A stretch of 64,000 bases of DNA from Scatosoma sp045127595 (GCA_045127595.1 JBGVQS010000028.1:62001-126000); one strand, 5' to 3'; shown: positions 33,558 through 41,932, counted from the first letter of the stretch. Translations and numbers: made by a program. The notes: generated from the sequence alone by a model not told the origin.

Positions 33558-35369
33558 ATGAGTGTAAAAGTGGAAAAAACGAAAAAAGAGCCGAAGATGC
33601 AAACGGTGCAAACGCTGTTGAAAAGCGTTCGGCAATTTAAAAAGCCGTCGCTGATCACGCCGTTTTTTATGACGGTCGAAGCCTTTTGCGAATGTTTGAT
33701 TCCTTTCTTTATGGCAAAAATGATCAACGCGGATATTTTGGCGACGAGCGGCGCGGTTAGACACATTTTAAAATACGGCGCAATTTTATTGCTGTTGGCG
33801 ATTTGTTCGCTGACGAGCGGCGTTTTGGCAGGTCGGTTTGCCGCTACGGCAAGCTGTGGCTTTGCGAGCAATTTGCGCCACGATTTATTTTATAAGGTGC
33901 AGAAATTCTCGTTTGCGAACGTGGATAAATTTTCTTCGTCGTCGCTAGTAACGCGGTTGACGACGGACGTTACGAACGTGCAGCAATCCTATCAAATGTG
34001 CCTGCGTATTGCAATCCGCGTACCGTTGCAGTTCATTTTCGCAATTATTATGAGCTTTACGATCAACGCGCGGCTTGCGTGGGTGTTTATCGCGATCGTG
34101 CCGTTGATTGCCATCGTGCTCATTTCAATCATGTGCGTAGTAATGCCCTTTTTCAAACGCATTTTCAAAAAGTACGACGCTTTGAACAATTCCGTACAGG
34201 AAAACGTCAGCGGTATCCGCGTAGTTAAATCGTTCGTTCGTGAGGAATATGAAACGGAGAAATTCGATAAGGCGGCGCGCGAAGTGCGCGACGATTTCAC
34301 CAAAGCGGAAAAAATTCTTGCGTTGAACAATCCGTTTATGACGTTGTTTATCAACGTGGCGGCGGTGTTGATTTCTTTCCTTGGTGCGAAACAAATTATC
34401 GGCTCGGGTACGCTCAGCGGAGATTTCACCCCGACGGAGCTTTCCGCATTGATCACGTATGGCATACAGGTTTTGGCGAGTTGCATGATGTTCTCAATGG
34501 TGTTCGTTATGATTACGATGTCTTTGGAATCGGCTCGACGTATTTCCGAAGTGTTGCGCCAAGAATCCAACTTGGTAAGCCCTAAGCAGGGTGAAACGGA
34601 AGTCAAAGACGGTTCGGTGCGGTTTGAAAACGTCAGCTTTAAATATTCGGAACATGCGCACAAATACGCGCTTTCGGATATTGACTTAGACATCAAATCG
34701 GGGGAAACGGTCGGCATTTTAGGGGGTACGGGTTCTTCCAAAACGACGCTCATACAGTTGATTCCCCGCCTTTACGACGCAACGGAAGGCAACGTATTTG
34801 TCGGCGGTAAAAACGTCAAGGATTACGACTTGGACGCGCTGCGTAAGGAAGTAGCGGTCGTCTTACAAAAGAACGTTTTGTTCTCGGGAACGATTAAAGA
34901 AAATTTGCGTTGGGGGAACGAAAACGCAACGGACGAAGAGCTTGTCCGCGTTTGTAAGCTGGCGCAAGCAGATGAATTTATTTCTTCTTTCCCCGACGGC
35001 TACGATACCTATATCGAGCAGGGCGGTACGAACGTTTCGGGCGGTCAAAAACAGCGGCTTTGTATTGCGCGCGCACTGCTTCGAAAACCCAAGGTATTGA
35101 TTTTGGACGATTCGACGTCCGCAGTAGATACGAAGACGGACGCTTTGATCCGTCATGCGTTTGCGGAAGAAATCCCCGATACCACGAAAATCATTATCGC
35201 ACAACGCGTTTCGTCCGTAGAGCACGCGGATACGATTTTGGTGCTGGACGGCGGTAAAATCGTCGAACAGGGCAATCACAAAGCACTGTTGGCGCGCGGC
35301 GGAATCTACCGTGAAATTTACGAAGCGCAAACGAAAAGCAAAAATGAAAAGGAAGGGGGGAACGACTGA
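33558..35369 (+). CDS. ABC exporter half-transporter with degenerate ATPase site
   Basis: A 603-residue type IV ABC exporter subunit: six membrane helices (residues about 30-340) fused to an ATPase domain. I start it at the ATG at 33558; an upstream TTG at 33531 lacks support. Walker A reads GGTGSSKTT, the signature is NVSGGQKQR, Walker B is VLILDDSTSAVD with Asp in place of the catalytic Glu, and the switch histidine is replaced by Gln (IIAQRVSS). These changes mark the inactive-site partner of a heterodimeric exporter such as the LmrCD or BmrCD types. The stop overlaps the start of the partner gene. Substrate unknown: drugs, peptides or lipids. Confidence 0.93.
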   Translation: MSVKVEKTKKEPKMQTVQTLLKSVRQFKKPSLITPFFMTVEAFCECLIPFFMAKMINADILATSGAVRHILKYGAILLLLAICSLTSGVLAGRFAATASCGFASNLRHDLFYKVQKFSFANVDKFSSSSLVTRLTTDVTNVQQSYQMCLRIAIRVPLQFIFAIIMSFTINARLAWVFIAIVPLIAIVLISIMCVVMPFFKRIFKKYDALNNSVQENVSGIRVVKSFVREEYETEKFDKAAREVRDDFTKAEKILALNNPFMTLFINVAAVLISFLGAKQIIGSGTLSGDFTPTELSALITYGIQVLASCMMFSMVFVMITMSLESARRISEVLRQESNLVSPKQGETEVKDGSVRFENVSFKYSEHAHKYALSDIDLDIKSGETVGILGGTGSSKTTLIQLIPRLYDATEGNVFVGGKNVKDYDLDALRKEVAVVLQKNVLFSGTIKENLRWGNENATDEELVRVCKLAQADEFISSFPDGYDTYIEQGGTNVSGGQKQRLCIARALLRKPKVLILDDSTSAVDTKTDALIRHAFAEEIPDTTKIIIAQRVSSVEHADTILVLDGGKIVEQGNHKALLARGGIYREIYEAQTKSKNEKEGGND

Positions 35370-37354
35370 TGGCACAAACGTCTCAACAAAAATCTCCCGC
35401 TATGAAAATGCCCAAAGGCCCTATGCGCGGACGGGGTATGCCCGTACCCAAGGGCGCAATCAAAAAAGGCACGCTTTCCCGTTTGTTAAAGCTCGTTTTT
35501 AAATATTATAAACCGCAGCTTATTTTCGTGTTGATTTGTATTTTGGTCAACTCGATGGGGAGCTTGGTTTCTTCCATATTCGTGCAATCGCTCATTGACG
35601 ACGTTATCGCGCCCGGCGTAGTAAAAGGCTACGGCGAAGTGGCGGGGAAGCTCGCTTCTGTAATCGTTGCCATGTCGGCGGTATATTTGACCGTCGTTGT
35701 CGCGGGGTTTTTCTGGCACAGAGTTATGGCGACGATCACGCAAGGTATGCTGTATCATTTGCGTACGGATATGTTCGCGAAAATGCAAAGCTTGCCCATT
35801 AAATATTTCGACACGCACGCGCACGGAGAAATCATGAGTTGTTACACCAACGACACGGACGCAACGCGGCAGTTGATCGGGCAGAGCTTGCCCACGCTGA
35901 TGAGCAGCTCTTTAACGTTGATCGTTTCTATCGGGTTCATGATTTGGAACAGTCTTTGGCTGTTTGCGGTGGTGCTGATTTGCACGGTTGCCATGACGAT
36001 GGTGGTAAAAATTATCGGCGGCAACAGCGCGAAATATATGGTAGCGCAGCAGCATTCCCTTGCGGCGGAAGAAGGGTTCGTGGAAGAAATGATCAAGGGG
36101 CAAAAGGTCGTAAAAGTCTTTACCCACGAAGAAAAAGCGAAAGAGGATTTCGACAAGCTCAACGAAAAACTGTTCAACGACAGCCGCCGCGCGCACGGCT
36201 TTGGGAATATTTTAGGGCCTATCCTTGGGAATATCGGCAATATTACGTACGTGCTTTTGGCGATTTTCGGGGGAGTATTATTGACCTACAACGTCAAGAA
36301 CGTTGGATTTAGCAGTATATTCTTCGGCGTGGAAACGCTGTCGATCGGTACGATTATCGCGTTCCTTGGTATATCGAGAAACTTTACGCAGATCGTCAAC
36401 CAAATGTCCCAACAAATTTCCATGATTGCCATGGGGCTTGCAGGTGCAAGCCGCGTATTTACGCTGATGGACGAAGAACCTGAACTGGACGAAGGGTACG
36501 TTACGCTCGTCAACGCGAAATACGATAAAGACGGCGCTTTGCAGGAAACGACGGAAAGAACGGGGCTTTGGGCGTGGAAACATTATCATAAAGCGGACGA
36601 TACCACGACGTATACCGAACTGAAAGGGGATCTCGTCATGGATATGGTCGATTTTGCCTACGTACCCGAAAAGCAGGTTTTGACGGACGTTTCTCTGTAT
36701 GCAACGCCTGGGCAAAAGATTGCGTTTGTCGGTGCGACGGGCGCAGGGAAGACCACGATAACCAACCTTATCAACCGTTTTTACGATATTGCGGACGGAA
36801 AAATCCGCTATGACGGAATCAATATCAACAAAATCAAAAAGGACGATCTTCGCCGCTCGTTGGGGATTGTTTTGCAGGATACCAACCTATTCACAGGTAC
36901 GGTTATGGAGAATATTCGTTACGGCCGGTTGGACGCTACGGACGAAGAATGTATAGAGGCGGCAAAGCTCGCCAACGCGGATGATTTCATTTGCCGACTT
37001 CCCGACGGCTACGATACCGTATTGACGAACAACGGCGCGAACTTGTCGCAAGGTCAAAGACAGCTTCTCTCGATTGCGCGCGCGGCGGTTGCGGACGCGC
37101 CTGCTATGATTTTGGACGAAGCAACTTCTTCAATCGATACGCGTACGGAAGCGTTGGTCAGCGACGGTATGGATAAACTCATGCACGGCAGAACGGTATT
37201 CGTCATCGCGCATAGACTTTCGACTGTAAGGAACTCCGACGCGATTATGGTGCTTGATCACGGGAAAATTATTGAACGGGGTACGCACGAACAGTTGTTG
37301 GAACAAAAAGGCACGTATTATCAGCTTTATACGGGCGCGTTTGAGCTTGAATAA
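35369..37354 (+). CDS. ABC exporter half-transporter with intact ATPase site
   Basis: A 661-residue partner of the preceding subunit. A 35-residue Pro/Gly/Lys-rich cytoplasmic extension precedes six membrane helices. The ATPase domain is canonical in Walker A (GATGAGKTT, about residue 455), Walker B with catalytic Glu (AMILDEATSSID) and switch His (FVIAHRLST), while its signature reads NLSQGQRQL rather than SGGQ. An unusual insert of about 50 residues (about 375-425) separates the membrane and ATPase domains. The ATG overlaps the upstream TGA, so the two chains are made together. The operon ends at a strong terminator. Confidence 0.93.
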   Translation: MAQTSQQKSPAMKMPKGPMRGRGMPVPKGAIKKGTLSRLLKLVFKYYKPQLIFVLICILVNSMGSLVSSIFVQSLIDDVIAPGVVKGYGEVAGKLASVIVAMSAVYLTVVVAGFFWHRVMATITQGMLYHLRTDMFAKMQSLPIKYFDTHAHGEIMSCYTNDTDATRQLIGQSLPTLMSSSLTLIVSIGFMIWNSLWLFAVVLICTVAMTMVVKIIGGNSAKYMVAQQHSLAAEEGFVEEMIKGQKVVKVFTHEEKAKEDFDKLNEKLFNDSRRAHGFGNILGPILGNIGNITYVLLAIFGGVLLTYNVKNVGFSSIFFGVETLSIGTIIAFLGISRNFTQIVNQMSQQISMIAMGLAGASRVFTLMDEEPELDEGYVTLVNAKYDKDGALQETTERTGLWAWKHYHKADDTTTYTELKGDLVMDMVDFAYVPEKQVLTDVSLYATPGQKIAFVGATGAGKTTITNLINRFYDIADGKIRYDGININKIKKDDLRRSLGIVLQDTNLFTGTVMENIRYGRLDATDEECIEAAKLANADDFICRLPDGYDTVLTNNGANLSQGQRQLLSIARAAVADAPAMILDEATSSIDTRTEALVSDGMDKLMHGRTVFVIAHRLSTVRNSDAIMVLDHGKIIERGTHEQLLEQKGTYYQLYTGAFELE

Positions 37355-37365
37355 AGTAAAAAGAT

Positions 37366-37395
37366 AAGGTCGCAGGAGAAACCCTGCGGCCTTTT
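37366..37395 (+). terminator. Terminator of the ABC operon; left duplicate bounding the AT-rich island
   Basis: GGTCGCAGG and CCTGCGGCC pair around GAGAAA and are followed by TTTT. The same 30 bases, with one change, occur at 39584-39613 at the far edge of the island. Confidence 0.9.
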
Positions 37396-37398
37396 GCT

Positions 37399-37509
37399 GT
37401 ATTCAAGACGCTTGACAAAAACTATGTTTTTGTGTATGATAATAATGGCAACATTGTTAAGAGGAGAGAGTTTGTCTTCACGTTAAAAGAAGGAAAAGGT
37501 TTTCATTAA
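37399..37509 (+). pseudogene. RHS/YD-repeat protein remnant
   Basis: An in-frame stretch without start codon reads YVFVYDNNGNIVKRREFVFT and ends in GKGFH-stop at 37507-37509. YDNNGNIV is the signature of YD repeats in RHS and related polymorphic toxins. Only about 37 codons remain, so this is a broken end of such a gene. A promoter-like TTGACA (37412-37417) and TATGAT (37435-37440), 17 bases apart, lies within it and could drive the genes that follow. Confidence 0.75.
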
Positions 37510-37572
37510 AGGCTTTAACAAAGAGCTTCCTATATAAACAGAAATCAATAATTAAAGAAAGGAGATTTTAAT

Positions 37573-37911
37573 TTGGATTTGGAATTATTAATTGCAATAA
37601 GTGGTTTTGTTTTATTGATAGGAATTATTAATTTGATTGATGCTATAGCAAGGTATAAAAAATGGTTAAAAAACAATGAAATGATTGCTTATTTTCCTAT
37701 ATGGAAAGGAACAAAAATACCTTTAATATGGTATATTATTTGGGTGTTTATTGACTTTTTAAGTATTCCTTTGTTCATAGCTTTGGCGATACGGGGGGGA
37801 GTGGAATTAATAATAGCTCCATTTATTTTTACTTGTATATATATAATTTTAATACGTATAATTTATGCAATCATTTTTTCAATAGTAAAAAGTTTCCTGA
37901 ATAAAAAGTAA
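37573..37911 (+). CDS. Small membrane protein, putative orphan immunity protein 1
   Basis: A 112-residue protein with three or four membrane helices (about 5-25, 50-72, 74-92, 94-108) and a short basic loop (RYKKWLKNN). The start is TTG at 37573 with GGAG eight bases upstream. It is very AT-rich compared with the flanking operons. It follows the RHS remnant at the position where the immunity gene of a polymorphic toxin normally lies, so I infer an immunity role; the sequence itself shows no recognised family. Confidence 0.65.
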   Translation: MDLELLIAISGFVLLIGIINLIDAIARYKKWLKNNEMIAYFPIWKGTKIPLIWYIIWVFIDFLSIPLFIALAIRGGVELIIAPFIFTCIYIILIRIIYAIIFSIVKSFLNKK

Positions 37912-38053
37912 GTATGTTAAGGTGGCGTCCATTAAAGATTTAGAATCTTTATGGGATATGTTTTGCAAAGCATAAGGCAACATAATTAGAATGAAAGCTT
38001 ACTTGGTTGGCGCAAAGTTAAGCGTAGGAAAGCAAATAGAAAAACGGGAATAA
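37901..38053 (+). pseudogene. Two toxin-tip-like coding fragments
   Basis: Two consecutive in-frame pieces without plausible starts: one ends KDLESLWDMFCKA-stop (37901-37975), the next reads GNIIRMKAYLVGAKLSVGKQ and ends IEKRE-stop at 38053, six bases before the next gene. They look like C-terminal tails of displaced toxin domains. The identification rests on position and pattern, not on a recognised family. Confidence 0.45.
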
Positions 38054-38059
38054 GGAGTA

Positions 38060-38548
38060 ATGATGGAATATAAAGTTGGCTTTTCAAAAAAAATGTATTG
38101 TATATCTATAATCTTAATAATATTTGCTAAAATTATATTTATTTTTTCAGGTGGAGTTTGTATCAATGCGATAATAAAAGCAAATCCAACATCTGATCAT
38201 TATTCATTAGGCATATTTACACTGTGTTTTGTTTTAGTAATATATTTATTATTAACTTTAGCACTTATTTATATTATAAATATCTATAAAAAACAATGTG
38301 ATATATATATGGAAGATAAAATGTGTTGCATCAAGAAAAATAAGGTGTTGTTTGAAATAGAGTATAGGAATATAATTGCTGTAAAAAGAAGAACTTTGGA
38401 TAGTGTATTAATATTTTGCAAAGAGCCCTTTATTAAAAGGGGAATCAACAAAGGGGCAAAAACCTGCATTAGATATTATTCAAAAATGGATTTTCATTAT
38501 ATGCGAATGGCGATATTAAGCAAATATTATAATGTAATATTTAAATAA
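38060..38548 (+). CDS. Small membrane protein, putative orphan immunity protein 2
   Basis: A 162-residue protein: two membrane helices (about 12-35 and 48-72), then a cytoplasmic domain of about 85 residues with alternating strands (MEDKMCCIKKNKVLFEIEYR, AVKRRTLDSVLIFCKEPF) that resembles a bacterial PH-like domain. Starts at ATG 38060 or 38063 after AAGGAG. AT-rich. It directly follows a toxin-tip-like fragment, which suggests an immunity protein. Function is not proven. Confidence 0.65.
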   Translation: MMEYKVGFSKKMYCISIILIIFAKIIFIFSGGVCINAIIKANPTSDHYSLGIFTLCFVLVIYLLLTLALIYIINIYKKQCDIYMEDKMCCIKKNKVLFEIEYRNIIAVKRRTLDSVLIFCKEPFIKRGINKGAKTCIRYYSKMDFHYMRMAILSKYYNVIFK

Positions 38549-38620
38549 ACTTCATGGAGCACAAAGGGGCAAGATGAAAGTCTTGTATCAATGTTTTGGG
38601 TGCAATTTAAACTTTTTTAA
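38549..38620 (+). pseudogene. Toxin-tip-like coding fragment
   Basis: An in-frame tail reads SWSTKGQDESLVSMFWVQFK and ends LF-stop at 38618-38620. The stop overlaps the ribosome binding site of the next small gene, as is common in toxin-immunity pairs. Only 23 codons remain. Confidence 0.45.
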
Positions 38621-38632
38621 GGAGAGGAATAG

Positions 38633-39064
38633 TTGAATAAAATAATAGTTTATTTAATTTGGTGGATTGGATTAATTACTGGAATTTTTTTGACTCATTT
38701 TGACTTGATAGGCGAAATGAATGGATATTTTAGTCCGAAAAGAGAAAAAATATATATTTTAAAGAAAAAAATTTTTATTCCATATCATGGGTATCATTTT
38801 TTTCGAAAAATCAAAGGTTATAATCCAACCTTTGATGGATATGTATTTAAGATAACTTATATTTTAACGATTTTAAATTATATACATTTTTTGATTGCGA
38901 TTAGTTTAGCTTTTTTACAAGTTATTTTTTTGAAAGAATGGCTTTTTTGGGTGCTTATAAGCGAGATGGCTTTAATTAGTGGGGTTATTCTTACTATTTT
39001 TAAGGTTGTAGAAGTAAGGCACAAAAAAAGAGAAAAAGAAAGTGGACTAAATTTTAAAATGTGA
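38633..39064 (+). CDS. Small membrane protein, putative orphan immunity protein 3
   Basis: A 143-residue, basic, AT-rich protein with one N-terminal helix (residues 3-21), a cytoplasmic lysine-rich part and two C-terminal membrane helices (about 78-100 and 102-125). Start TTG at 38633, with AAGGAG nine bases upstream. No family recognised; the immunity role is inferred from its place after a toxin-like fragment. Confidence 0.62.
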   Translation: MNKIIVYLIWWIGLITGIFLTHFDLIGEMNGYFSPKREKIYILKKKIFIPYHGYHFFRKIKGYNPTFDGYVFKITYILTILNYIHFLIAISLAFLQVIFLKEWLFWVLISEMALISGVILTIFKVVEVRHKKREKESGLNFKM

Positions 39065-39238
39065 TATAAAATTGCGGAAGAAGAAAGGGTGTACCGCAAG
39101 ATAGGCGATAGGGCAACGGATATGCCGAGCGCGGTGTATTTTGGTTCGAAAGCGACGGGCATGTACGCGTTGAATGAACACGTGAAGTATGCTTACGACG
39201 GCGTTTACGTACGATATGCAAGGAGATTGATAAAGTGA
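39065..39238 (+). pseudogene. Toxin C-terminal fragment coupled to the next gene
   Basis: A 57-codon open frame without start codon follows the previous stop in the same frame and ends at TGA 39236-39238, which overlaps the GTG start of the next gene. It reads KIGDRATDMPSAVYFGSKA, then TGMYALNEHVKYAYDGVYVR. Its base composition is like the host chromosome and unlike the AT-rich genes beside it. The overlapping stop and start are typical of a toxin tip with its immunity gene. The missing N-terminus marks it as a remnant. Confidence 0.55.
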
Positions 39239-39564
39239 ACAATAATGTATTCATCGCTAAAATCCATTGGTTAACTTCAAATCAAGGTGGAAGAATTCAG
39301 GGAATACCGATGAACAATGAAAAGTATTGTCCCATAGTTGCTGTTGATGGACAACAAGTTTTCTCGGGAGTCTCGTATGGTTTATTGTGTTATTCTTATG
39401 AAAAAATTGAAGATAATATAAGTTTAGCCCAAATTAGATTTTTGAATACGAAAGATGCACCAGATGTGTTATATATTGGTGCCAAGCTTGAATTATATGA
39501 AGGAAACAAAATGGTCGCGAATGGAGAAGTTATAAGTAATTCAAATTTTAAATTTAATTTTTAA
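39235..39564 (+). CDS. Small soluble protein, putative orphan immunity protein 4
   Basis: A 109-residue soluble protein. The pattern AKIHWLTSNQGGRIQGIP, then EKYCPIVAV and ISLAQIRFL, LYIGAKLELYEG resembles the small beta-barrel seen in the C-terminal domain of EF-Tu, which also occurs as a free-standing protein in Bacillota. Start GTG at 39235 with AGGAGA upstream, overlapping the stop of the toxin-like fragment. Unlike the other three small genes it has no membrane helices. Confidence 0.65.
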   Translation: MNNNVFIAKIHWLTSNQGGRIQGIPMNNEKYCPIVAVDGQQVFSGVSYGLLCYSYEKIEDNISLAQIRFLNTKDAPDVLYIGAKLELYEGNKMVANGEVISNSNFKFNF

Positions 39565-39583
39565 GGATAAGGATATCACAAGA

Positions 39584-39613
39584 AAGGTCGTAGGAGAAAC
39601 CCTGCGGCCTTTT
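39584..39613 (+). terminator. Right duplicate of the ABC-operon terminator
   Basis: Thirty bases identical to 37366-37395 except C to T in the left arm (keeps a G-T pair). It closes the AT-rich island. Confidence 0.88.
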
Positions 39614-39646
39614 AGCATATTGAATATTTATGATATTTTTACGTAT

Positions 39647-39674
39647 AAACCCCACTCGCGCGCGAGTGGGGTTT
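39647..39674. terminator. Perfect 28-bp palindrome, terminator of the histidinol phosphatase gene
   Basis: AAACCCCACTCGCG joins its exact reverse complement CGCGAGTGGGGTTT. On the minus strand it lies just past the stop of the PHP phosphatase gene. Confidence 0.75.
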
Positions 39675-39683
39675 GCTTATCTT

Positions 39684-40439
39684 TTATAAAATTTTTTCTA
39701 CCAAATGCAGGTTTAATTCTTTTACCCAAGCGGCGGCAATTTCTTCCGAGGCAGCGTCGAAAACGTTTTTCGGGTCATGGGCGTCTGCGCCGAATACGAC
39801 TTCGTTGCCAACGCTTGCCGCAATTTCAAACAGCGTTTTTTGCGGATAATGCCGCTTTGTCCGCAAACCCAAGAAATTGATTTCTAACGGAATATGCATG
39901 GCTTTTGCTCCTTCGCACAAACGGCGGTATTCGCGCAAAACCGTTTCCTTTTCAAAAGGATACCCTGCAAGATCGGGGTGGGCAAGATAGAGAAAATCTC
40001 CCGTTTTCAAGCCGTCTAATACTTGGGTTATATACGCGGAAAAGGCTTTTTCTTCACAAAGCGTTGCCGCAGGGGGAGCGCCGATTTCGTTGCCCGTAAA
40101 GTGCTGACCCAAAAGCAAATAATCGGGGTGGACGCGGTTTAAAAACTCCATTTCTTGCGCGTGGTATTTGGGGTAATATTCCAGCTCGAAGCCGCAAAGG
40201 ATACGGATATCGCTTGCATATTCTTTTTGCAATGCGCGGATCGTTTCCGCATACGAAAACAACTCGTCGTCTTTCATACGGAAGCCCGAACGGTAATCGG
40301 TGTCGGGGAAAGGGTAGGGCGCATGGTCGGAAAAACCGAGCGTTTCCATGCCCGTTTCAATCGCGCGTTCGATATACTCCCGCTCGGAACCTGTTGCGTG
40401 GTTGCACCTTGCCGTGTGCGCGTGGTAGTTGTGTTTCAT
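39684..40439 (-). CDS. Histidinol-phosphatase (PHP family, HisJ/HisK-like)
   Basis: A 251-residue cytoplasmic phosphatase of the PHP fold. The N-terminal NYHAHTARCNHATGSEREYI contains the HxH metal pair, followed by GFSDHAP near residue 37, CGFELEYYPKY, GQHFT, LAHPDL and GADAHDP, which supply the trinuclear metal site. The usual reaction is L-histidinol phosphate to histidinol in histidine synthesis. No other his gene is near, so another small phosphate substrate is possible. Length is normal. Confidence 0.88.
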   Translation of the reverse strand: MKHNYHAHTARCNHATGSEREYIERAIETGMETLGFSDHAPYPFPDTDYRSGFRMKDDELFSYAETIRALQKEYASDIRILCGFELEYYPKYHAQEMEFLNRVHPDYLLLGQHFTGNEIGAPPAATLCEEKAFSAYITQVLDGLKTGDFLYLAHPDLAGYPFEKETVLREYRRLCEGAKAMHIPLEINFLGLRTKRHYPQKTLFEIAASVGNEVVFGADAHDPKNVFDAASEEIAAAWVKELNLHLVEKIL

Positions 40440-40472
40440 GCGTTGTACTCCGTTGGCTTACTTTTTACCTGT

Positions 40473-40501
40473 ATTGTAAACGTTTTAAAAGGCAAAGTCA
40501 A
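40473..40501 (-). promoter_or_regulatory. Promoter of the PHP phosphatase gene
   Basis: On the minus strand TTGACT (40501-40496), 17-base spacer, TACAAT (40478-40473). Confidence 0.7.
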
Positions 40502-40532
40502 TTGTTTCGTGCGGACAATTTTATAAAAACCC

Positions 40533-40561
40533 TTGCCTTTTTTCGTGAAACATAGTATAAT
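40533..40561 (+). promoter_or_regulatory. Promoter of tgt
   Basis: TTGCCT (40533-40538), 17-base spacer, TATAAT (40556-40561). Confidence 0.75.
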
Positions 40562-40599
40562 GTTAGGCGAAAAATACGAAACAAAGGACATTAAGCATT

Positions 40600-41730
40600 T
40601 TGAACAACGAATTTTTTTCTTTTGAACTGATTAAGACAGATCCCGAAACGGGCGCGCGCGCAGGGATATTGCACACGCCCCACGGGGACATTGAAACGCC
40701 CGTATATATGCCCGTAGGCACGCAAGCTACGGTCAAAGGGGTATTTCCGCGGGATTTGAAAGAGGCTGGCTCGCAAATTATTTTGTCGAACACCTATCAT
40801 CTTTATATGCGCCCCGGCGACGAGATTGTCAAAAAGGCGGGCGGTTTGCATAAGTTTATGAACTGGGATAAGCCGATTTTGACGGACAGCGGCGGTTTTC
40901 AGGTATTTTCGCTTGGGAAATTGAACAAAATCACCGACGAAGGAGTGGAGTTTTCTTCGAATATCGACGGCAGCAAGCATTTCTTTACGCCCGAAAAGGC
41001 GATGCAGGTGGAACAAAACTTGGGCGCGGATATTATTATGGCGTTTGACGAGTGCAGTGAATACGGCTATAACCATGCGCAAGCAAAAGCGGCTATGTTG
41101 CGTACTGCGGCGTGGCTGGAACGGTGCTATAAATTTCATAATAAGCCCGAACAGGCGCTCTTTCCGATCGTGCAGGGGAATATGTACAAGGATTTGCGCG
41201 CGGAAAGCTTGGAACGCACTTTGCCGTTCGTAAAGCATGGGATCGCGATCGGCGGACTTTCCGTGGGAGAGCCTAAACCGCTTATGTACGAACTGCTCGA
41301 CGATTTACAGCCCAAGCTGCCTACCGACGTGCCGCGGTATTTGATGGGGGTAGGCTCGCCCGATTGCTTGATCGAGGGAACGCTGCGCGGCGTGGATATG
41401 TTCGATTGCGTGCTCGCGACGAGAATTGCAAGAAACGGGACTGCGATAACGTCGCATGGGCGCGTAGTGGTACGGAACGGGAAATTTAAAGAGGATTTTT
41501 CGCCGTTGGACGAAGAATGTGATTGTTATTGCTGTCGGAATTACACCAAGGCGTATTTGCGGCATTTGATCAATACGGGGGAAATGTACGGCGCAATGCT
41601 GTTGAGTTTGCATAATATTACTTTCTTGCATAAGCTGATGCGCGGGTTGCGCGAAGCGATTCTCGGTGGGTACGTGAAGGAGTTCGCTAGGGAGTTTTAT
41701 AAGAAGTACGGTGGCGAAGGCAAATGGTAA
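40600..41730 (+). CDS. tgt: Queuine/preQ1 tRNA-ribosyltransferase
   Basis: A 376-residue enzyme that exchanges guanine-34 for preQ1 in tRNAs with GUN anticodons. LTDSGGFQVFSLG (about residue 92) holds the general acid/nucleophile region, IMAFDECSEYG and GGLSVGEPK follow, and the zinc site is CDCYCCRNYT with the later histidine. Start is TTG at 40600 with AAGGA upstream. tgt followed by yajC is a common order in bacteria; here an ABC transporter and a repeat cluster separate them. Confidence 0.97.
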   Translation: MNNEFFSFELIKTDPETGARAGILHTPHGDIETPVYMPVGTQATVKGVFPRDLKEAGSQIILSNTYHLYMRPGDEIVKKAGGLHKFMNWDKPILTDSGGFQVFSLGKLNKITDEGVEFSSNIDGSKHFFTPEKAMQVEQNLGADIIMAFDECSEYGYNHAQAKAAMLRTAAWLERCYKFHNKPEQALFPIVQGNMYKDLRAESLERTLPFVKHGIAIGGLSVGEPKPLMYELLDDLQPKLPTDVPRYLMGVGSPDCLIEGTLRGVDMFDCVLATRIARNGTAITSHGRVVVRNGKFKEDFSPLDEECDCYCCRNYTKAYLRHLINTGEMYGAMLLSLHNITFLHKLMRGLREAILGGYVKEFAREFYKKYGGEGKW

Positions 41731-41932
41731 ACGTTCCGTTTAATCGAGTTTTTTCTATCTTTCGTTTTCGGGGAAAGGTAGTTGGCTGACTGCGGAGCGA
41801 TACGCTTTAAACGGGCGCACAACGTTCCGTTTAATCGAGTTTTTTCTATCTTTCGTTTTCGGAGAAAGGGGCTTGACTGACTGCGGAGCGATACGCTTTA
41901 AATGGGCGGTAAACGTTCCGTTTAATCAGGTT
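41730..41932 (+). repeat. 91-bp tandem repeat, about 2.2 units
   Basis: Units start with AACGTTCCGTTTAATC at 41730, 41821 and 41912 (exactly 91 bases apart); the third is cut after about 20 bases. Each unit contains TTTTTTCTATCTTTCGTTTT and CTGACTGCGGAGCGATACGC. The first unit begins inside the stop codon of tgt. Part of the unit recurs inverted at 21.77-21.90 kb. No gene is present in this 261-base gap. Confidence 0.9.
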
